Shown piece after piece: positions 20,405-31,933 of a DNA stretch of 64,000 bases. This DNA comes from Halichoerus grypus (Eukaryota; Chordata; Mammalia; Carnivora; Phocidae), in the NCBI RefSeq assembly GCF_964656455.1, contig NC_135722.1:86857313-86921312 (forward strand), written 5' to 3'. The notes under the pieces were generated by a model, which worked only from the letters and a program-made list of their open reading frames with translations, was not told the DNA's origin and searched no databases. The position numbers and the translations under genes are program-made. The first letter of the stretch is position 1. Every line of letters begins with the position of its first letter.

Positions 20405-20701
20405 AAGTGATCCCTTTTGTCTCTGAATGTCCTACAGGATTTTTGTACTGTTTTGTAATAATAGCATTTATTGAGTACTTAATTTGTATCATGTAGCAAT
20501 TATTTATGCTTATTTCTTGTTTCCTAAATATGTTATAAATTCCGAGAAGTGATGGATAGATTTTAGCCTCCTCATATAGAATGCAGTACAAGAATGCCAT
20601 TTCCTTACTGGATTCTAAGATGTTTGGAGGAATAAAGGAGTGAAGGTAATTAATTTTAAGATATTCGAGGTGATTTCCTAGATTTTCTCCCTTTTACTTC
20701 A

Positions 20702-20705
<4 letters not shown>

Positions 20706-20737
<32 letters not shown>

Positions 20738-20920
20738 ATTTATTTATTTATTTGACAGAGAGAGACACAGTGAGAGAAGGAACAGAAGCAGGGGAGTGGG
20801 AGAAGGAGAAGCAGGCTTCCCGCCGAGCAGGGAGCCCGATGTGGGACTCGATCCCAGGACTCTGGGATCATGACCTGAGCCGAAGGCAGACGCTTAACGA
20901 CTGAGCCACCCAGGCGCCCC
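20706..20920 (-). mobile_element. Long-form CAN SINE
   Basis: T27 start, ends GAGCCACCCAGGCGCCCC. TSD CAAAATTTTT-like. Confidence 0.91.
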
Positions 20921-21352
20921 AAAATTTTTATTTTTTGTGTGCAAATCTCTTCTTGCTTGAAAATCTTGAGGCCAGTCTGTTTTCGGTCTTACTACAAACT
21001 GTGATTATAGGCAACCTTATTATCATGTCCTTCTGATGGCGGAATAGCTCTAACACCTGTGGCTAATTGTTGCTTTGCGTTTGACTAAACTTTTTCGTGT
21101 GTTTTCTAAGGCATCTGTTTACATTTCATCCTTAATGTGTGACACTGACAGAACAGTATTGTAACTAGTTTACAGATGAGAATAAGGAGACAATTTAGTG
21201 AATGATGTGGGAGCGGTGGGAGCTAAGGCTAGGAGCAAGGTGTGTGGGTTCTCAATCTCAGGCAACGGTGTGTATATTAATTAGATTTCAGTCTCTTTAC
21301 TCATTTATCCATCTTCTCTTGAAGTTGATGAATGAAATTATTCTGGATTTTA
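20921..21352 (+). other. Unique intronic stretch
   Basis: No named repeat or exon signal. Confidence 0.55.
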
Positions 21353-21552
21353 TTTATTTATTTATTTTAAAGATTTTATTTATTTATTTGAGAGAGAGAA
21401 TGAGATAGAGAGAGCATGAGAGGGGGGAGGGTCAGAGGGAGAAGCAGATTCCATGCTGAGCAGGGAGCCGATGCGGGACTCGATCCCGGGACTCCAGGAT
21501 CATGACCTGAGCTGAAGGCAGTCGCTTAACCAACTGAGCCACCCAGGCGCCC
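21353..21552 (-). mobile_element. Long-form CAN SINE
   Basis: TSD TATTCTGGATTTTA (21339 and 21553). Confidence 0.91.
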
Positions 21553-21725
21553 TATTCTGGATTTTAATTAAGTACTTCATACATTGATAAATATAAGGAC
21601 CTACAACCAATTGGTGTTTAGGATACTTGTTTATGTAACATATAAGTTTTCTCAAGTACGTTAAACCTGTTGAAGTAAGATACGACATAACTATAAAATG
21701 TTAATTCTAGAATTAAAACTAAATT

Positions 21726-21947
21726 GGGGGGGTACCTGGGTGGCTCAGTCGCTTGAGGGTCTGACTTATGGTTTCATCTCAGGTCATGATCTCCTGGTGG
21801 TGGGATCTAGCCCCACTTTGGGCTCTGTGCTCAGCACCGAGTCTGCTTCAGATTCTTTCTTCCTCTCCTTTCCCCTCTGCCCCCCCCCCCCCCGCTCACA
21901 CTCTCTCTCTCTCTAAAATAAATAAATAAATAAAATCTTAAAAAACA
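21726..21947 (+). mobile_element. Long-form CAN SINE, diverged, with C14
   Basis: GGGTACCTGGGTGGCTCAGT head. C14 at about 21880-21893 in the body. Confidence 0.87.
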
Positions 21948-21974
21948 ACAGCAACCTCCCTCCCCCTAAATTAT

Positions 21975-22075
21975 GGAGAGCCTGGCTGACTCAATCAGTG
22001 GGGCATGTGACTCTTGATCTTGGGGTTGTGAGTTTGAGCCCCAGGTTGAGGGTAAAGAGTACTTAAAAAAATACC
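21975..22075 (+). mobile_element. Short-form CAN SINE
   Basis: GGAGAGCCTGGCTGACTCAA head. CTAAATTATG repeated at 21966 and 22087. Confidence 0.83.
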
Positions 22076-22141
22076 CAAAACTAAACTAAATTATGCAGCA
22101 GAAATTGTACTCTGATGAATTTTGTTCCATTAAAAAATTTT

Positions 22142-22334
22142 GGGGTGCCTGGGTGGCTCAGTTCTTAAGCATCTGCCTTCGGCTTGGGTCATGATCCCAC
22201 AGTCCTGGGATCGAGCCCCACATCAGGCCCCCTGCTCAGTGGAAAGCCTGCTTCTCCCTCTCCCACTCCCCCTGCTTGTGTTCCCCTTTCGCTGTGTCTC
22301 TCTCTGGCAAATAAATAAATAAAATCTTAAAAAA
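22142..22334 (+). mobile_element. Long-form CAN SINE, tail reopened
   Basis: Its tail AATCTTAAAAAA reappears at 22539-22552 after the next SINE, showing that the next one inserted in it. Confidence 0.9.
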
Positions 22335-22540
22335 GGGCGCCTGGGTGGCTCAGTTGGTTAAGCGACTGCCTTCGGCTCAGGTCATGATCCTGGAGTCCTG
22401 GGATCGAGTCCCACATCAGGCTCCCTGCTCGGCAGGGAGTCTGCTTCTCCCTCTGACCCTCCTCCCTCTCATGCTCTCTGTCTCTCATTCTCTCTCTCTC
22501 AAATAAATAAATAAAATCTTAAAAAAAAAAAAAAAAAAAA
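22335..22540 (+). mobile_element. Long-form CAN SINE in a SINE tail
   Basis: The body has GACCCTCCTCCCTCTCATGC, a subfamily different from the host copy. TSD AATCTTAAAAAA. Confidence 0.9.
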
Positions 22541-22646
22541 TCTTAAAAAAAATATTTTTTTAAGAATGTTTATATTCATATTTATATATGAATTCTATAT
22601 GAGTTATCCCAAAGTCTAGGTGTCTCATCAAAAAAACAGTATCTTT

Positions 22647-22857
22647 TGGGGTGCCTTGGTGGCTCAGTCAGTTAAGCTTCTGACTCTTGGTTTTGGCTCA
22701 GGTCATGATCCCAGGGTCGTGAGATTGAGCTCTGTGTTGGGCTCTGTGCTCAGTGAGGAATGTGCTTGAGATTCTCTCTCCCTCTCTCTCTGCTTCTCCC
22801 CCTGCTTGTGCTCGCTCTCTCTCAAATAAATAAATAAATAAATAATATCTAAAAAAT
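22647..22857 (+). mobile_element. Long-form CAN SINE, older
   Basis: GGGGTGCCTTGGTGGCTCAG head, ACTCTTGGTTTTGGCTCAGG middle. The AATA repeat tail is expanded. Confidence 0.88.
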
Positions 22858-22897
22858 GATATCTTTCTATACATCATTAAAAAATATCATATCTTTT

Positions 22898-23004
22898 TGG
22901 GGCACCTGGTTGGCTCAGTCGATGGAGCATGTAACTCTTGATCTCAGAGTTGTGGGTTTGAGCCCCACGTTGGGTGTAGAGATTACTTAAAAATAAAAAA
23001 ATTT
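22898..23004 (+). mobile_element. Short-form CAN SINE, outermost of a triple nest
   Basis: GGGGCACCTGGTTGGCTCAG head. Tail at 22985-23005 and again at about 23415-23431. Confidence 0.85.
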
Positions 23005-23005
23005 A

Positions 23006-23195
23006 GGGGCGCCTGGGTGGCTGGCTCAGTCGTTGGGCGTCTGCCTTCGGCTCAGGTCATGATCCCAGGGTCCTGAGATCGAGCTCTGCATCGGGCTCCC
23101 TGCTCGGCAGGGAGCCTGCTTCTCCCTCTCCCACTCCCCCTACTTGTGTTCCCTCTCTTGCTGTCTCTCTCTGTCAAATAAATTAAAAAAATCTT
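23006..23195 (+). mobile_element. Long-form CAN SINE, middle of a triple nest
   Basis: Has a GGCT duplication (GGGTGGCTGGCTCAGTCG). Its tail AATTAAAAAAATCTTT recurs at about 23391. Confidence 0.9.
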
Positions 23196-23196
23196 T

Positions 23197-23393
23197 GGGC
23201 GCCTGGGTGGCTCAGTCGGTTGAGCGTCTGCCTTCGGCTCAGGTCATGATCCCAGGGTCCTGGGATCGAGTCCCGCATCGGGCTCCCTGCTCTGTGGGGA
23301 GCCTGCTTCTCCCTCTCCTCCCCACTTGTGCTCTCTATCTCATTATCTCTGTCTCTCTCAAATAAATAAAATCTACAAAAAAAAAAAAAAATT
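23197..23393 (+). mobile_element. Long-form CAN SINE, innermost of a triple nest
   Basis: TSD AATTAAAAAAATCTTT (23181 and 23391). Youngest of the three by position. Confidence 0.9.
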
Positions 23394-23486
23394 AAAAAAA
23401 TCTTTAAAAAAAATTAAAAAATAAAATTTAGAAACAGTCATATCTTTTTTTCAGATCCATGGTTTTTCACCATTTATAGGAGATAT

Positions 23487-23597
23487 GGGACACCTGGCTG
23501 GTTCAATTGGTAGAGCATGTGACTTGATCTTGGGGTTGTGGGTTCAAGTACCACACTGGGTGTAGAGATTGCTTAAAAATAAAATCTTTGAAAAAAA
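23487..23597 (+). mobile_element. Short-form CAN SINE
   Basis: GGGACACCTGGCTGGTTCAA head. TSD TAGGAGATAT / TTGGAGATAT. Confidence 0.85.
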
Positions 23598-24126
23598 CTA
23601 TTGGAGATATATTTTAAATCTAACAAAATATGTATAAAAGACCTTTACAGAAAAAATTCTATGACTTTATTGAGTGACTTTAAGTGAAACCTAAATAAAT
23701 GAAGAAGATACACTGGTTCAAGGATCGGAAGATTTATATTGCAAGGTGTTAATTCTTTGGAAACAGACTTAAGATTTAATGTAATCCCAGCAAATTTGAA
23801 AAAATAGACAAGCTGATACTAAACGTTTTGTTAATGCCCAAGAAAAGGCAAGAGACTCTTGAAAAGGAAAAAATAAATTGGAAAAACATCTCTACTGGAG
23901 ATCAAGAAGAGCTGTCATAATTAAGACAGTGTGGTATTGGCACCAGGATAGACTAATTGATCAGTAGAACACTGTGAGGAGTACAGAAATAGATTCACAC
24001 ATGTTCAGACACTTAATTTATGACCCAGGAGGCATGGCAAATGAAAGACAAAACAATAAAGCTTTTAGAAGTTAATATAGGAGAATATATTCATGACCTC
24101 AGTATAGGTCTTGGATATAGAATCTT

Positions 24127-24332
24127 TTTTATTTTTTATTTTTATTTTTTTAATTTATTTATTTGAGAGAGACAGAATGAGAGAGAGCAAGCACATGAGA
24201 GGGGGGAGGGTCAGAGGGAGAAGCAGACTCCCCGCCGAGCAGGGAGCCCGATGCGGGACTCGATCCAGGGACTCCAGGATCATGACCTGAGCCGAAGGCA
24301 GTTGCTTAACCAACTGAGCCACCCAGGCACCC
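24127..24332 (-). mobile_element. Long-form CAN SINE
   Basis: GACAGAATGAGAGAGAG subfamily. Followed by GAATCTTTTTT, the repeat of 24120. Part of a double insertion in old L1. Confidence 0.9.
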
Positions 24333-24336
24333 GAAT

Positions 24337-24539
24337 CTTTTTTTTTTTTTAAAGATTTTATTTATTTATTTGACAGAGAGAGACACAGTAAGAGAAGGAA
24401 CAGAAGCAGGAGGAGTGGGAGAGGGAGAAGCAGGCCTCCCGCTGAGCAGGGAGCCGGATGCGGGGCTCGATCCCAGGACCCTGGGACCATGACCTGAGCC
24501 GAAGGCAGATGCTTAACGACTGAGCCACCCAGGTGTCCC
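24337..24539 (-). mobile_element. Long-form CAN SINE
   Basis: Outer TSD TTGGATATAGAATCTT (24111 and 24540). Confidence 0.91.
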
Positions 24540-25078
24540 TTGGATATAGAATCTTATCTTAAATAAGATGTTACCTGCACTAATAGAATAATGGGTGGAA
24601 GTCTTGAACAGGCACTTCAGAAAAGGAGATATCCAAATGTCTAATGAACGCATAATAAGGTGTTCAACCTTGTTAATCAAGGAAATGCAAATTACAACCA
24701 TAGTGCCATATTACTGCATACCTAAATTACAGTTGGCAATACCGAATCCTGATGCTGTTGAGCAATAGGAACATTCATACCTGGCTGATAGAAATATAAC
24801 TTGGTATGACTACTTTGGAAACCAGTTTGGAATTATCTAGAAAGTCAAAGATATGCTGACTCTGAAGCCCAGCAATTCCCCTGCTAGAGAAATGCATATA
24901 CATGAGATAAGCAGAAAAGATATTTGGAGTAATTAATTTTCCTGATATGAGTTGACTCAGTTAATATTTTAGGGCTGCTATGTTCTGTTCTGTACACACA
25001 GGTAGCTTTTGTCTCGGTATAACAGTGAATTAATGTTATTTACATTTTCCCTCTCTGCTGAAAAAAAATTTTTTTTAA

Positions 25079-25261
25079 ACTTTTTTTTTTTTTAAGATTT
25101 ATTTTTTGACAGAGAGAGACAGCGGGAGAGGGAATGCAAGCAGAGGGAGTAGCAGGCTTCCTGCTGAGCAGGGAGCCTGATGCGGGGCTCGATCCCAGGA
25201 CCCTGGGATCACGAGCCGAGCCGAAGGCAGATGCTTAACGACTGAGCCACCCAGGCGCCCC
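25079..25261 (-). mobile_element. Long-form CAN SINE
   Basis: TSD CTCTGCTGAAAA (25053 and 25261). Confidence 0.9.
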
Positions 25262-25599
25262 TCTGCTGAAAATTTTAATACAAATCTTTCATCCAGTCTG
25301 TTCTTCAGTTCCTAAAACAATGCTGAGCACAGACAAGCATTTAATAAATATTATTGTGTTTTTAAAAATTATTATTTGATTTTTATAATGGGTACTCTTC
25401 ACTCTAGCTTTGTAGTTACCTCAACTAATCTGGCTATAGACTGATTTGCCCATTTAAATCTCTTTGGGGGTTTGGTAAATTATAACCTCCCCAGTTCCTT
25501 TGGGATCAAGCCGAGCCTAGTGATTGCATCATCTGGTGGGAGGCCAAAGCAACAGGAGCAGATCCAAGCCTCGCTTGAGTTTTGGGAGTTTTGCCTAGG

Positions 25600-25800
25600 A
25601 GAAAGCTGTGCAGCAGAGAGGGAAATGATCAAGCTCTGTAGTAAAAGGGATCTGGGTTCAAATCCCACTTATGAGCGTTATGACCTTGGACAAGTACAAA
25701 TTTTTGGTTGTTGTGAAGATTGAAATTGAGTATTTAAAGGCCATCTCACAATGCCTGGCATGTGATAGGTGCTGAGTAAATGGCAATAGCTCTAATTATC
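25600..25800 (+). mobile_element. MIR
   Basis: GGATCTGGGTTCAAATCCCA, TATGACCTTGGACAAGTA, TTGTTGTGAAGATTGAAAT and ATGCCTGGCATGTGATAGGT in MIR order. Confidence 0.85.
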
Positions 25801-27018
25801 ACTATTCCACTGGTGTTTACTTAAGTAATATTGGATTTCCACAGTATACATTTTCATTAAGATGGACTATGATTATGCTGAGTTTTTAAAATAAAAAACT
25901 GCACCCACTAGGGGATTCTAATTTTGTGGTCTCCCTTAACCACTTCACTGGATTTGCGAATGAATCCAACATGTTATAGTCTGCATCTGAATGAAATGTT
26001 TTAGCTAAGTGTTTGCAGAGTAGATGTGGCTGAGACTTGTAAACAGGAGCTTGATGCCACTATTTTGTCTCTCTTTATGGAAGAAAATGCTAATCACAGA
26101 GTTTTAAAATTCTATCCATTTTAATTTGAAATATACATATTTTCTAGTGTAATAAGTTAGTTGAGAGACCCCTTGCTTATAGTTAAGAGATATTTATTCT
26201 CAAATCAATTGTTTAATAATGAAAATGTATTAAAATTGGAAGTAAGACTTTTCTGGATAAGATACCCTCCTGATCTAATGCTTAGCCTGTGGTGATCATA
26301 ATTTAAATAGTTATTAACATTTGTAATACACTCTATGCTATTATACTCTATTATAACAAACATCCCGCTCTAAACAGTGAGCCTGTGAGTTAGCTAAGAC
26401 AGGTGATGTTATTTCAGTTGTTAAGATAAAGAACTTTTTATTTGCCTTCACATTCAATATTTTTACACTGCTCTGTACTTTAAGAAATGTCCTGGCTTGT
26501 AGAAGACGATTCTGAATACTAGACCAGTGGATCTGGCCTCCTATAGTTAGTTTTATTAGGATGGAGGAAGATGAAATTTGAAGGTTGAATTTAGATTTTA
26601 AGTCTTAATTATATGCCAGTAAGATAGAATTTTTATGAAGGCAATAACTGCCTCATTATGTCATCTGTCTGGGCTCACCATCTTGTTAATCAAACACTTG
26701 TCTTTGACCATTCTGTGTTTTATATTTAAATTTGCAAACAGGGGACTTGAGGTGGAGGAATGAGAACTTGAAAATGAGCAGCAGGTGAGACCCTCATTAA
26801 CCTGTTCTCGGAGGAAGTAAATTGGATATAAAAGGAATTACTTCAAACTAGTATCAATTTGCTTCTTAGTCTTGGGTCAGCGCAGTGGCTCAGCCTATTT
26901 GAACAAAAGGCTGTGTAATGTTTCAGGAGTTGAGGTATCGTGAACAGGTAGTTACACTGTTTTCTCTTGTATTAAACACGTAGTGTTAAATAAGGAAAAG
27001 TTGGGTTCTACAATACTT
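25801..27018 (+). other. 1.2-kb SINE-free stretch
   Basis: AT-rich intronic sequence, no exon signal supported and no young repeat. Confidence 0.55.
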
Positions 27019-27030
27019 TCCTGTAACCAA

Positions 27031-27232
27031 TTTTTTTTTTTTAAAGATTTCATTTATTTATTTGACAGAGAGAGACACAGCAAGACAGGGAACACAAGCA
27101 GGGGGAGTGGGAGAGGGAGAAGCAGGCTTCCCGCAGAGCAGGGAGCCCAATGCGGGGCTTGATCCCAGGACCCTGGGATCACGACCTGAGCCGAAGGCAG
27201 ACGCTTAACCGACTGAGCCACCCAGGCGCCCC
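27031..27232 (-). mobile_element. Long-form CAN SINE
   Basis: Perfect TSD TCCTGTAACCAATTTT (27019 and 27234). Confidence 0.93.
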
Positions 27233-27249
27233 ATCCTGTAACCAATTTT

Positions 27250-28204
27250 AGTATTTTTTTTTTCACTTAAAACATTAAAGCACTTGAATTTAAAGAAACA
27301 GCTTACTACTTAAGAGTATGCCTCTTTACATTACCCAGTATTTTGTCCTAACAACTTGGAATTGTGATTGTTGAGTCATAGTTACCACCCAGAACCATCT
27401 GTAAGAAGGGCTTTTAAGGGCTCCAGAACACCCACCTGCCAGTCTCCTACTTAGTTACTGCAATTGCTAATTCAACAAAAGAGCTTGAGATATTTGGGCC
27501 AAATAGCTTTCTGTGTCCAGGTGTGCCAGGGGCCACAGCTAGTATTTATGCCCCTGCTAGTTGTCTTGTGAAACAAGGCCACCGTTCAAAAAGGGAGCTA
27601 GGATAATGTGCTTACAGCTATGTAAATCCATTATCCAGAGTTGAAACACAGGGGCGCTCAGTGTTACTTGATGAGTCATTTGTAGCAATCTTTCAGTCTT
27701 CAAATGTTCCTCATAAATCCATATTTACATACAAACTTTATTTCAAATATTCCTCATAAGTGGATGGAACAGATTTGCTTGTTAGCGTGTGGAGAGGGAA
27801 GCTGGAGAATCAAATACTCATGAGAGTGATGTGGTTGGCAAGGAAGACCACCTAAATTAACAATCACCTCAGCCTTTTCAGAATTCTGACATAAATACCA
27901 CAAACATATTAGGGAGGTTGGTAAGTTGTGTATTTTGAGCAAAGGTGTCAGGATTATTCCTAAGTTTTTGTTTAGTAATAAAGTCTTTTTTTTTTTTTTT
28001 AAGGTGATGATTTTGAATACTGAAAGTTTGTGTATAAATGTCTATTAATATCACTAAGTCCCAGTTGGACTTCAGAGCACTGATCCTTGCTTATTAAAGG
28101 CAGGTGTTGGCCTCATTATAATCAGTCTCATATTACTTCTAGAATGATTTTCCAAAAAGTGTTATTGCCATGATAAAAGATTTTTCTTCCCTTGTTGTCC
28201 TAGA
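27250..28204 (+). other. Unique intronic stretch
   Basis: No named repeat, apart from T14 at about 27987-28000. No gene evidence. Confidence 0.5.
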
Positions 28205-28260
28205 GTTAGCCAGATCTGGCTGACATCAGAATCATGGGGATACTTATTTATTATTTTTTT

Positions 28261-28365
28261 AAAAATAAGGAACGCTTCATGAAGTTGCCTGTCATCCTTG
28301 TGCGGGGCATGCCCATCTTCTCTGTATCGTTCCAATTTTAATACCTGTGCTGCGGAGGGGAGCAC
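28261..28365 (-). pseudogene. U6 snRNA pseudogene
   Basis: The minus strand starts GTGCTCCCC at 28365 and runs through AAAATTGGAACGATACAGAG to a CCTTATTTTT end at 28261. This covers the full 107-nt U6 length with scattered substitutions, for example in the 5' stem and the central ACAGAGA-adjacent region. An A-rich tail follows on the minus strand (28246-28260). Imperfect repeats (GGGGATACTT near 28237 and GGGGACACTT at 28371) flank it, so it was retroposed by L1 machinery. It sits inside a MER5-like element. There is no sign of a U6 promoter, so it is not a functional U6 gene. Confidence 0.9.
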
Positions 28366-28445
28366 TGCCTGGGGACACTTAAAAACAAAATGCCTGCTCT
28401 TCCCCTCTGCCTCTGCAATTGATTGAATCAGAATTCTCAGGGGGG

Positions 28446-28552
28446 GCGGTTCCTGGCTGGCTCAGTCTGTAGAGCATTCGACCCTTGATCTCGGGGCCGT
28501 GAGTTCAAGCCCCATATTGAGTGTAGAGCTTACTTAAAAAAAAAAAAAAAAA
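28446..28552 (+). mobile_element. Short-form CAN SINE inside MER5
   Basis: TTCCTGGCTGGCTCAGTCTG head. TSD AATTCTCA (28432 and 28552). Confidence 0.86.
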
Positions 28553-28754
28553 AATTCTCATGGGTAAGGCTCTGGAATTTGTCTTTTTGCCTAGCTTCCT
28601 AGGTGATTCTGATAAAACCAGTTCATGAACTTTGGGAACTTTAATTCTTTAACTTGAAGTCTTTTACAGGCTCATCCTGTTTGAGACTTTTCTCTCTCAG
28701 TTACTAGGCCCTGAGCATTCCTCAATTCCTCTTGAGTCTGGAACTTTCTCAAGC

Positions 28755-28860
28755 TATAAAATATATATATATTTATATATATATACACATATACATATAT
28801 AAATATAAATAAGTTAAAAATAAGTATATAAATGTATAAATACTATACATATACACACAT
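28755..28860 (+). repeat. AT-rich dinucleotide tract
   Basis: Mixed AT/AC steps (ATATATATATATTTATATAT start) with no insertion signs. Confidence 0.85.
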
Positions 28861-28929
28861 GTAAAAGTTCTTGATGTTTATTGCCAAACTGCTTCCTAGA
28901 TGTTCTGCATTGACTTAAATGTCCATTTT

Positions 28930-29200
28930 TTTCTTTTTTAAAAAATGGCTTTATTGAGGTATCATTCATATACCATACAAGTCACTCATTTAAAGAGCTT
29001 TAGTGTATTTTATAGAGTTCTGCAACAATCACCACAGTCAGTTCTAGAATATTTTCATAACCCTCAGAAGAAACTCCACACCTCTTGTCTTAATTTCCCA
29101 TCTCTATTCTGCTTCCTGTCTCTATTCTTGTGCCATTCTGCAGATTTCATATAAGTGAAATCATTTGATAAGCGGTCCTTTGTGATTAGCGTCTTTGACT
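28930..29200 (-). mobile_element. Old L1 3'-UTR fragment, antisense
   Basis: GGCTTTATTGAGGTATCATT, GTTCTGCAACAATCACCACA and TTTCATATAAGTGAAATCAT in standard order. Confidence 0.75.
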
Positions 29201-29203
29201 TAG

Positions 29204-30433
29204 CAGAGCACCTCGCACCTCATCATGTCAGACCTGCTTTCCTTACCAGGGCCTAAACAAAAACTGAGAGGTCTGAGAGGCAGTTCTAGAAGCCTGCAGA
29301 ACTTTAGGCAATCTCTTGGGACTGAAGAGTTAGAGATCCGAGTTGAAGGACTACAAAGGCAGTCAGAACAGGAGGGCCAACATCCCAGAGACAAAGAAGA
29401 CACAGAGAGGTGAGCCTGAGATTAGCCCTGGTTTTCCTCTTGAGGCATTCGCTGCTAAACTGTGCTGGTCAAGAGGGTAACGAGCGAAAAGTAACTGAAT
29501 AGAAGAGTAGGGATTTTGGTAGTCTCACATTGTTGGGGAGACAAAAACTGGAATTCAGGGCCCACCAAAGAGGAAGCTCCCTAGGAAACACCTCAGAGTC
29601 TCTGTTGCAACTTCTGGAAGGTCAGACCTAGGAGCAGACGCAATCTGCAGACCAGCCCGTAGTCAGCTCCATGGGACTGAGTGCCCTGCCCATCTGCAGC
29701 CTGCCAGAGGATAGGTGGATCGTGGAGGAAGATGGTGGTTGCCTGTGGGAGAGGACGCTATGAGGCCTTCAGGCACTGGTGTTGTTCCATGCTTTGATCC
29801 ACCACATTGCTCTGTGACCATCCCTTGAGTCGGATGCTCATGATTTGTGCTCTTTTCCATAGGCCTGTGATACACTCTGCTGCTTTGAGGTTTGCACCTA
29901 AAATCTTGTGAGAGGAGAATAGAGGACTCCTGACAGATTCCCTTTGAAATTGCCTTCAGATTTTACCAGCCAACCAGCTTTCTTTGTAAAAAGGAAAAGG
30001 CAAACATCAAGGTTTATCATTCTTTAGAACGCACACTGAGTGGTGGTTCCTTTTGAACTCTCAAGGATTTTAATGTAGAATTGTCTGGCTGAGACCCCCA
30101 ACAAGACTCTTAGCCTAGGTTTTTCTTTTCTTTGAGGAAGGAGGAGGACTTGGTGCCTGGTGGGAAGATTTCTGTATGGGGAGTAGAAGGGCAAAGGGAC
30201 ATATAAATGGAGTGAGAAAAGAAGGCCAAGGGGACCATTTCAGATCTGCTTGAGCCATTCCTTGCTTGTTTTTGTCATCCTCTTTTCTATTTCTTTTTTT
30301 TTTTTAACCTTAGTTCAGTGCTCTTCTGGTTACACAGTATTGTCTTTGATGATGGCCAGCAATGAATTAGGAGAATTTCTTTAGGATGTATTCTGCCATA
30401 GTTTTTAGTCTGTAACACATCAGTCCCCTAATA
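29204..30433 (+). other. Intronic stretch, no supported gene
   Basis: No repeat that I can name. An open frame 29225-29409 ends at a consensus donor GAG/GTGAGC (GT at 29410); see findings. T-run at 30294. Confidence 0.45.
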
Positions 30434-30634
30434 TTTTTTTTTTTTTTAAAGATTTTATTTATTTGACAGAGCGAGATACACAACGAGAGAGAGAACACAA
30501 GCAGGGGAAGTGGGAGAGGGAGAAGCAGGCCTCCTGCAGAGCAGGAAGCCCGATGCGGGGCTCGATCCCAGGACCCTGGGATCACGACCTGAGCCGAAGG
30601 CAGACGCTTAACGACTGAGCCACCCAGGCGCCAC
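30434..30634 (-). mobile_element. Long-form CAN SINE
   Basis: Perfect TSD CAGTCCCCTAATATT (30421 and 30637). Confidence 0.93.
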
Positions 30635-30757
30635 CTCAGTCCCCTAATATTAAAAGTGCTGCTTATTCTGAAATTTTTCTACCATCGTCTGCTCACTTAT
30701 CCAGTTTCTAAAGTTTTTTCTGAAGTTTTTTTCCAGTGGCATAAAATTTTATCTGGA

Positions 30758-30874
30758 GAGGTGCCTGGCCGGCTCAGTCAGTAGGGCATGCGACTCTTGA
30801 TCTCAGAGTCGTGAGTTCAAGCCCCATGTTGGGCATGAATCCTACTTAAAATCAATCAATCAACCAATAAAACA
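30758..30874 (+). mobile_element. Short-form CAN SINE
   Basis: GGTGCCTGGCCGGCTCAGTC head, AATCAATCAATCAACC tail. TTTTATCTGG duplicated. Confidence 0.85.
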
Positions 30875-31074
30875 AATAATTTTTTATCTGGGGGAGTTTT
30901 TCTGCAATCTTGAACATTTCATTGTTCATTGGGCTCTCAGAAACCTTTAGTTCCTTAGGCATATTTTCCCTAATTAAAATTGTGTTTATTCTACTTCCTT
31001 GTGGAATTAAAAATATATTTTCATCCTATGACTCCACCCTCACTCGCTGGTTTCCAGGAGCTCCTTAGCCTGGG

Positions 31075-31290
31075 GGCAGAGGGGTGCAATAGGATGGGGC
31101 CCTGGGTTGGTAGATGGAGGGAGTTCAGGCTGGGCAGACCCACAACTGGGCGGGTTACGTGAGCTCTCTCTCCATCGTTTACCACTCCGTGAAATGGAGC
31201 TCATCTGGGTTGAGATGAAGAGCAAATCAACAGTACCTGTCAGGGCATTTGGAACACCTTGCTAGACAGGGTTATAGTATTGTTATTTTA
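31075..31290 (+). mobile_element. MIR-like remnant
   Basis: GGTTACGTGAGCTCTCTC, AAATGGAGCTCATCTGGGTT and GAACACCTTGCTAGACAGG, weakly MIR-like. Confidence 0.4.
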
Positions 31291-31733
31291 AACGTCTCAT
31301 TTCCAGTTTTTCTCAGAGTTAGCAATTTGTTGTGAATTTTTAAAATTGAGAAACTCATGTGACAGATTATTTAGGCTTCCTCTTTTCAGCAAGAATGGGG
31401 AATTTGCGCTGAAATTTCTAGAATTTTGTTATTCGTCCATTGCTACTTCCGCCACCAGTTCCTGTTCATCTTTAAGAGCGGAGACCAGTAGCTTTTTGTC
31501 CTTTCTTCTGAGTTCTAAAACTGTTTTGTCCAGAAATCAGTTAAATGTAAAATTTCTCCTCGCCATTCCAAATGAGTGAGCGTAATAGAAGCCCTTTATT
31601 TTCATTTCACTTGGCCTAATTTTGTAGCTTTCCAATTTAGTATTACCACTTAGTCATGCAGGGGTCAGCAGCTGTTCAGAGCATTCCTTTATGATTCTGT
31701 ACTATTGTTTTCTGAATTGTGAGGATACAGGTT

Positions 31734-31933
31734 TTAAAGATTGTATTTATTTATGTTGAGAGAGAGAGAGCGCTTGTGAGTGGGGGCAGGGGCAGAGGGA
31801 GAGGGGGAATCTCAAGCAGGCTCCACGCTGGGTGCAGAGGCTAACACGGGGCAAGATCTCACGACTCTGAGATCATGACCTGAGCTGAAATCGAGAGTCA
31901 GACGCTTAACCGACTGAGCCACCCAGGCGCCCC
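31734..31933 (-). mobile_element. Long-form CAN SINE, older
   Basis: TSD GATACAGGTTTTA (31724 and 31937). Confidence 0.91.

Larger units (their letters stand above)
23600..24935 (+). mobile_element. Old L1 ORF2 fragment, sense
   Basis: ATTTAATGTAATCCCAGCAA, GACAGTGTGGTATTGGCACC, CAAATGAAAGACAAAAC, CAGAAAAGGAGATATCCAAA and GCCCAGCAATTCCCCTG follow L1 ORF2 3' order. Many stops. Two SINEs interrupt it. Confidence 0.75.
28205..28650 (+). mobile_element. MER5-like hAT relic, interrupted twice
   Basis: Pieces resemble MER5A/B (CATCAGAATCATGGGGATAC..., TGATTGAATCAGAATTCTCA, TAGGTGATTCTGAT, GAACTTTGGGAAC). They are split by the U6 pseudogene at 28261-28365 and a short SINE at 28446-28552, so the hAT copy is the oldest layer. 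Confidence 0.6.

Noticed and set aside
22142..22322. Many 60-130-codon frames with RLPSAQVMIPGSWDR-type text, on both strands across the window
   Set aside because: They are conceptual translations of the SINE head and body, repeated at every SINE; not genes.
25472..25723. 83-codon frame
   Set aside because: It overlaps a MIR and its flank, and the opposite strand is open too. No domain.
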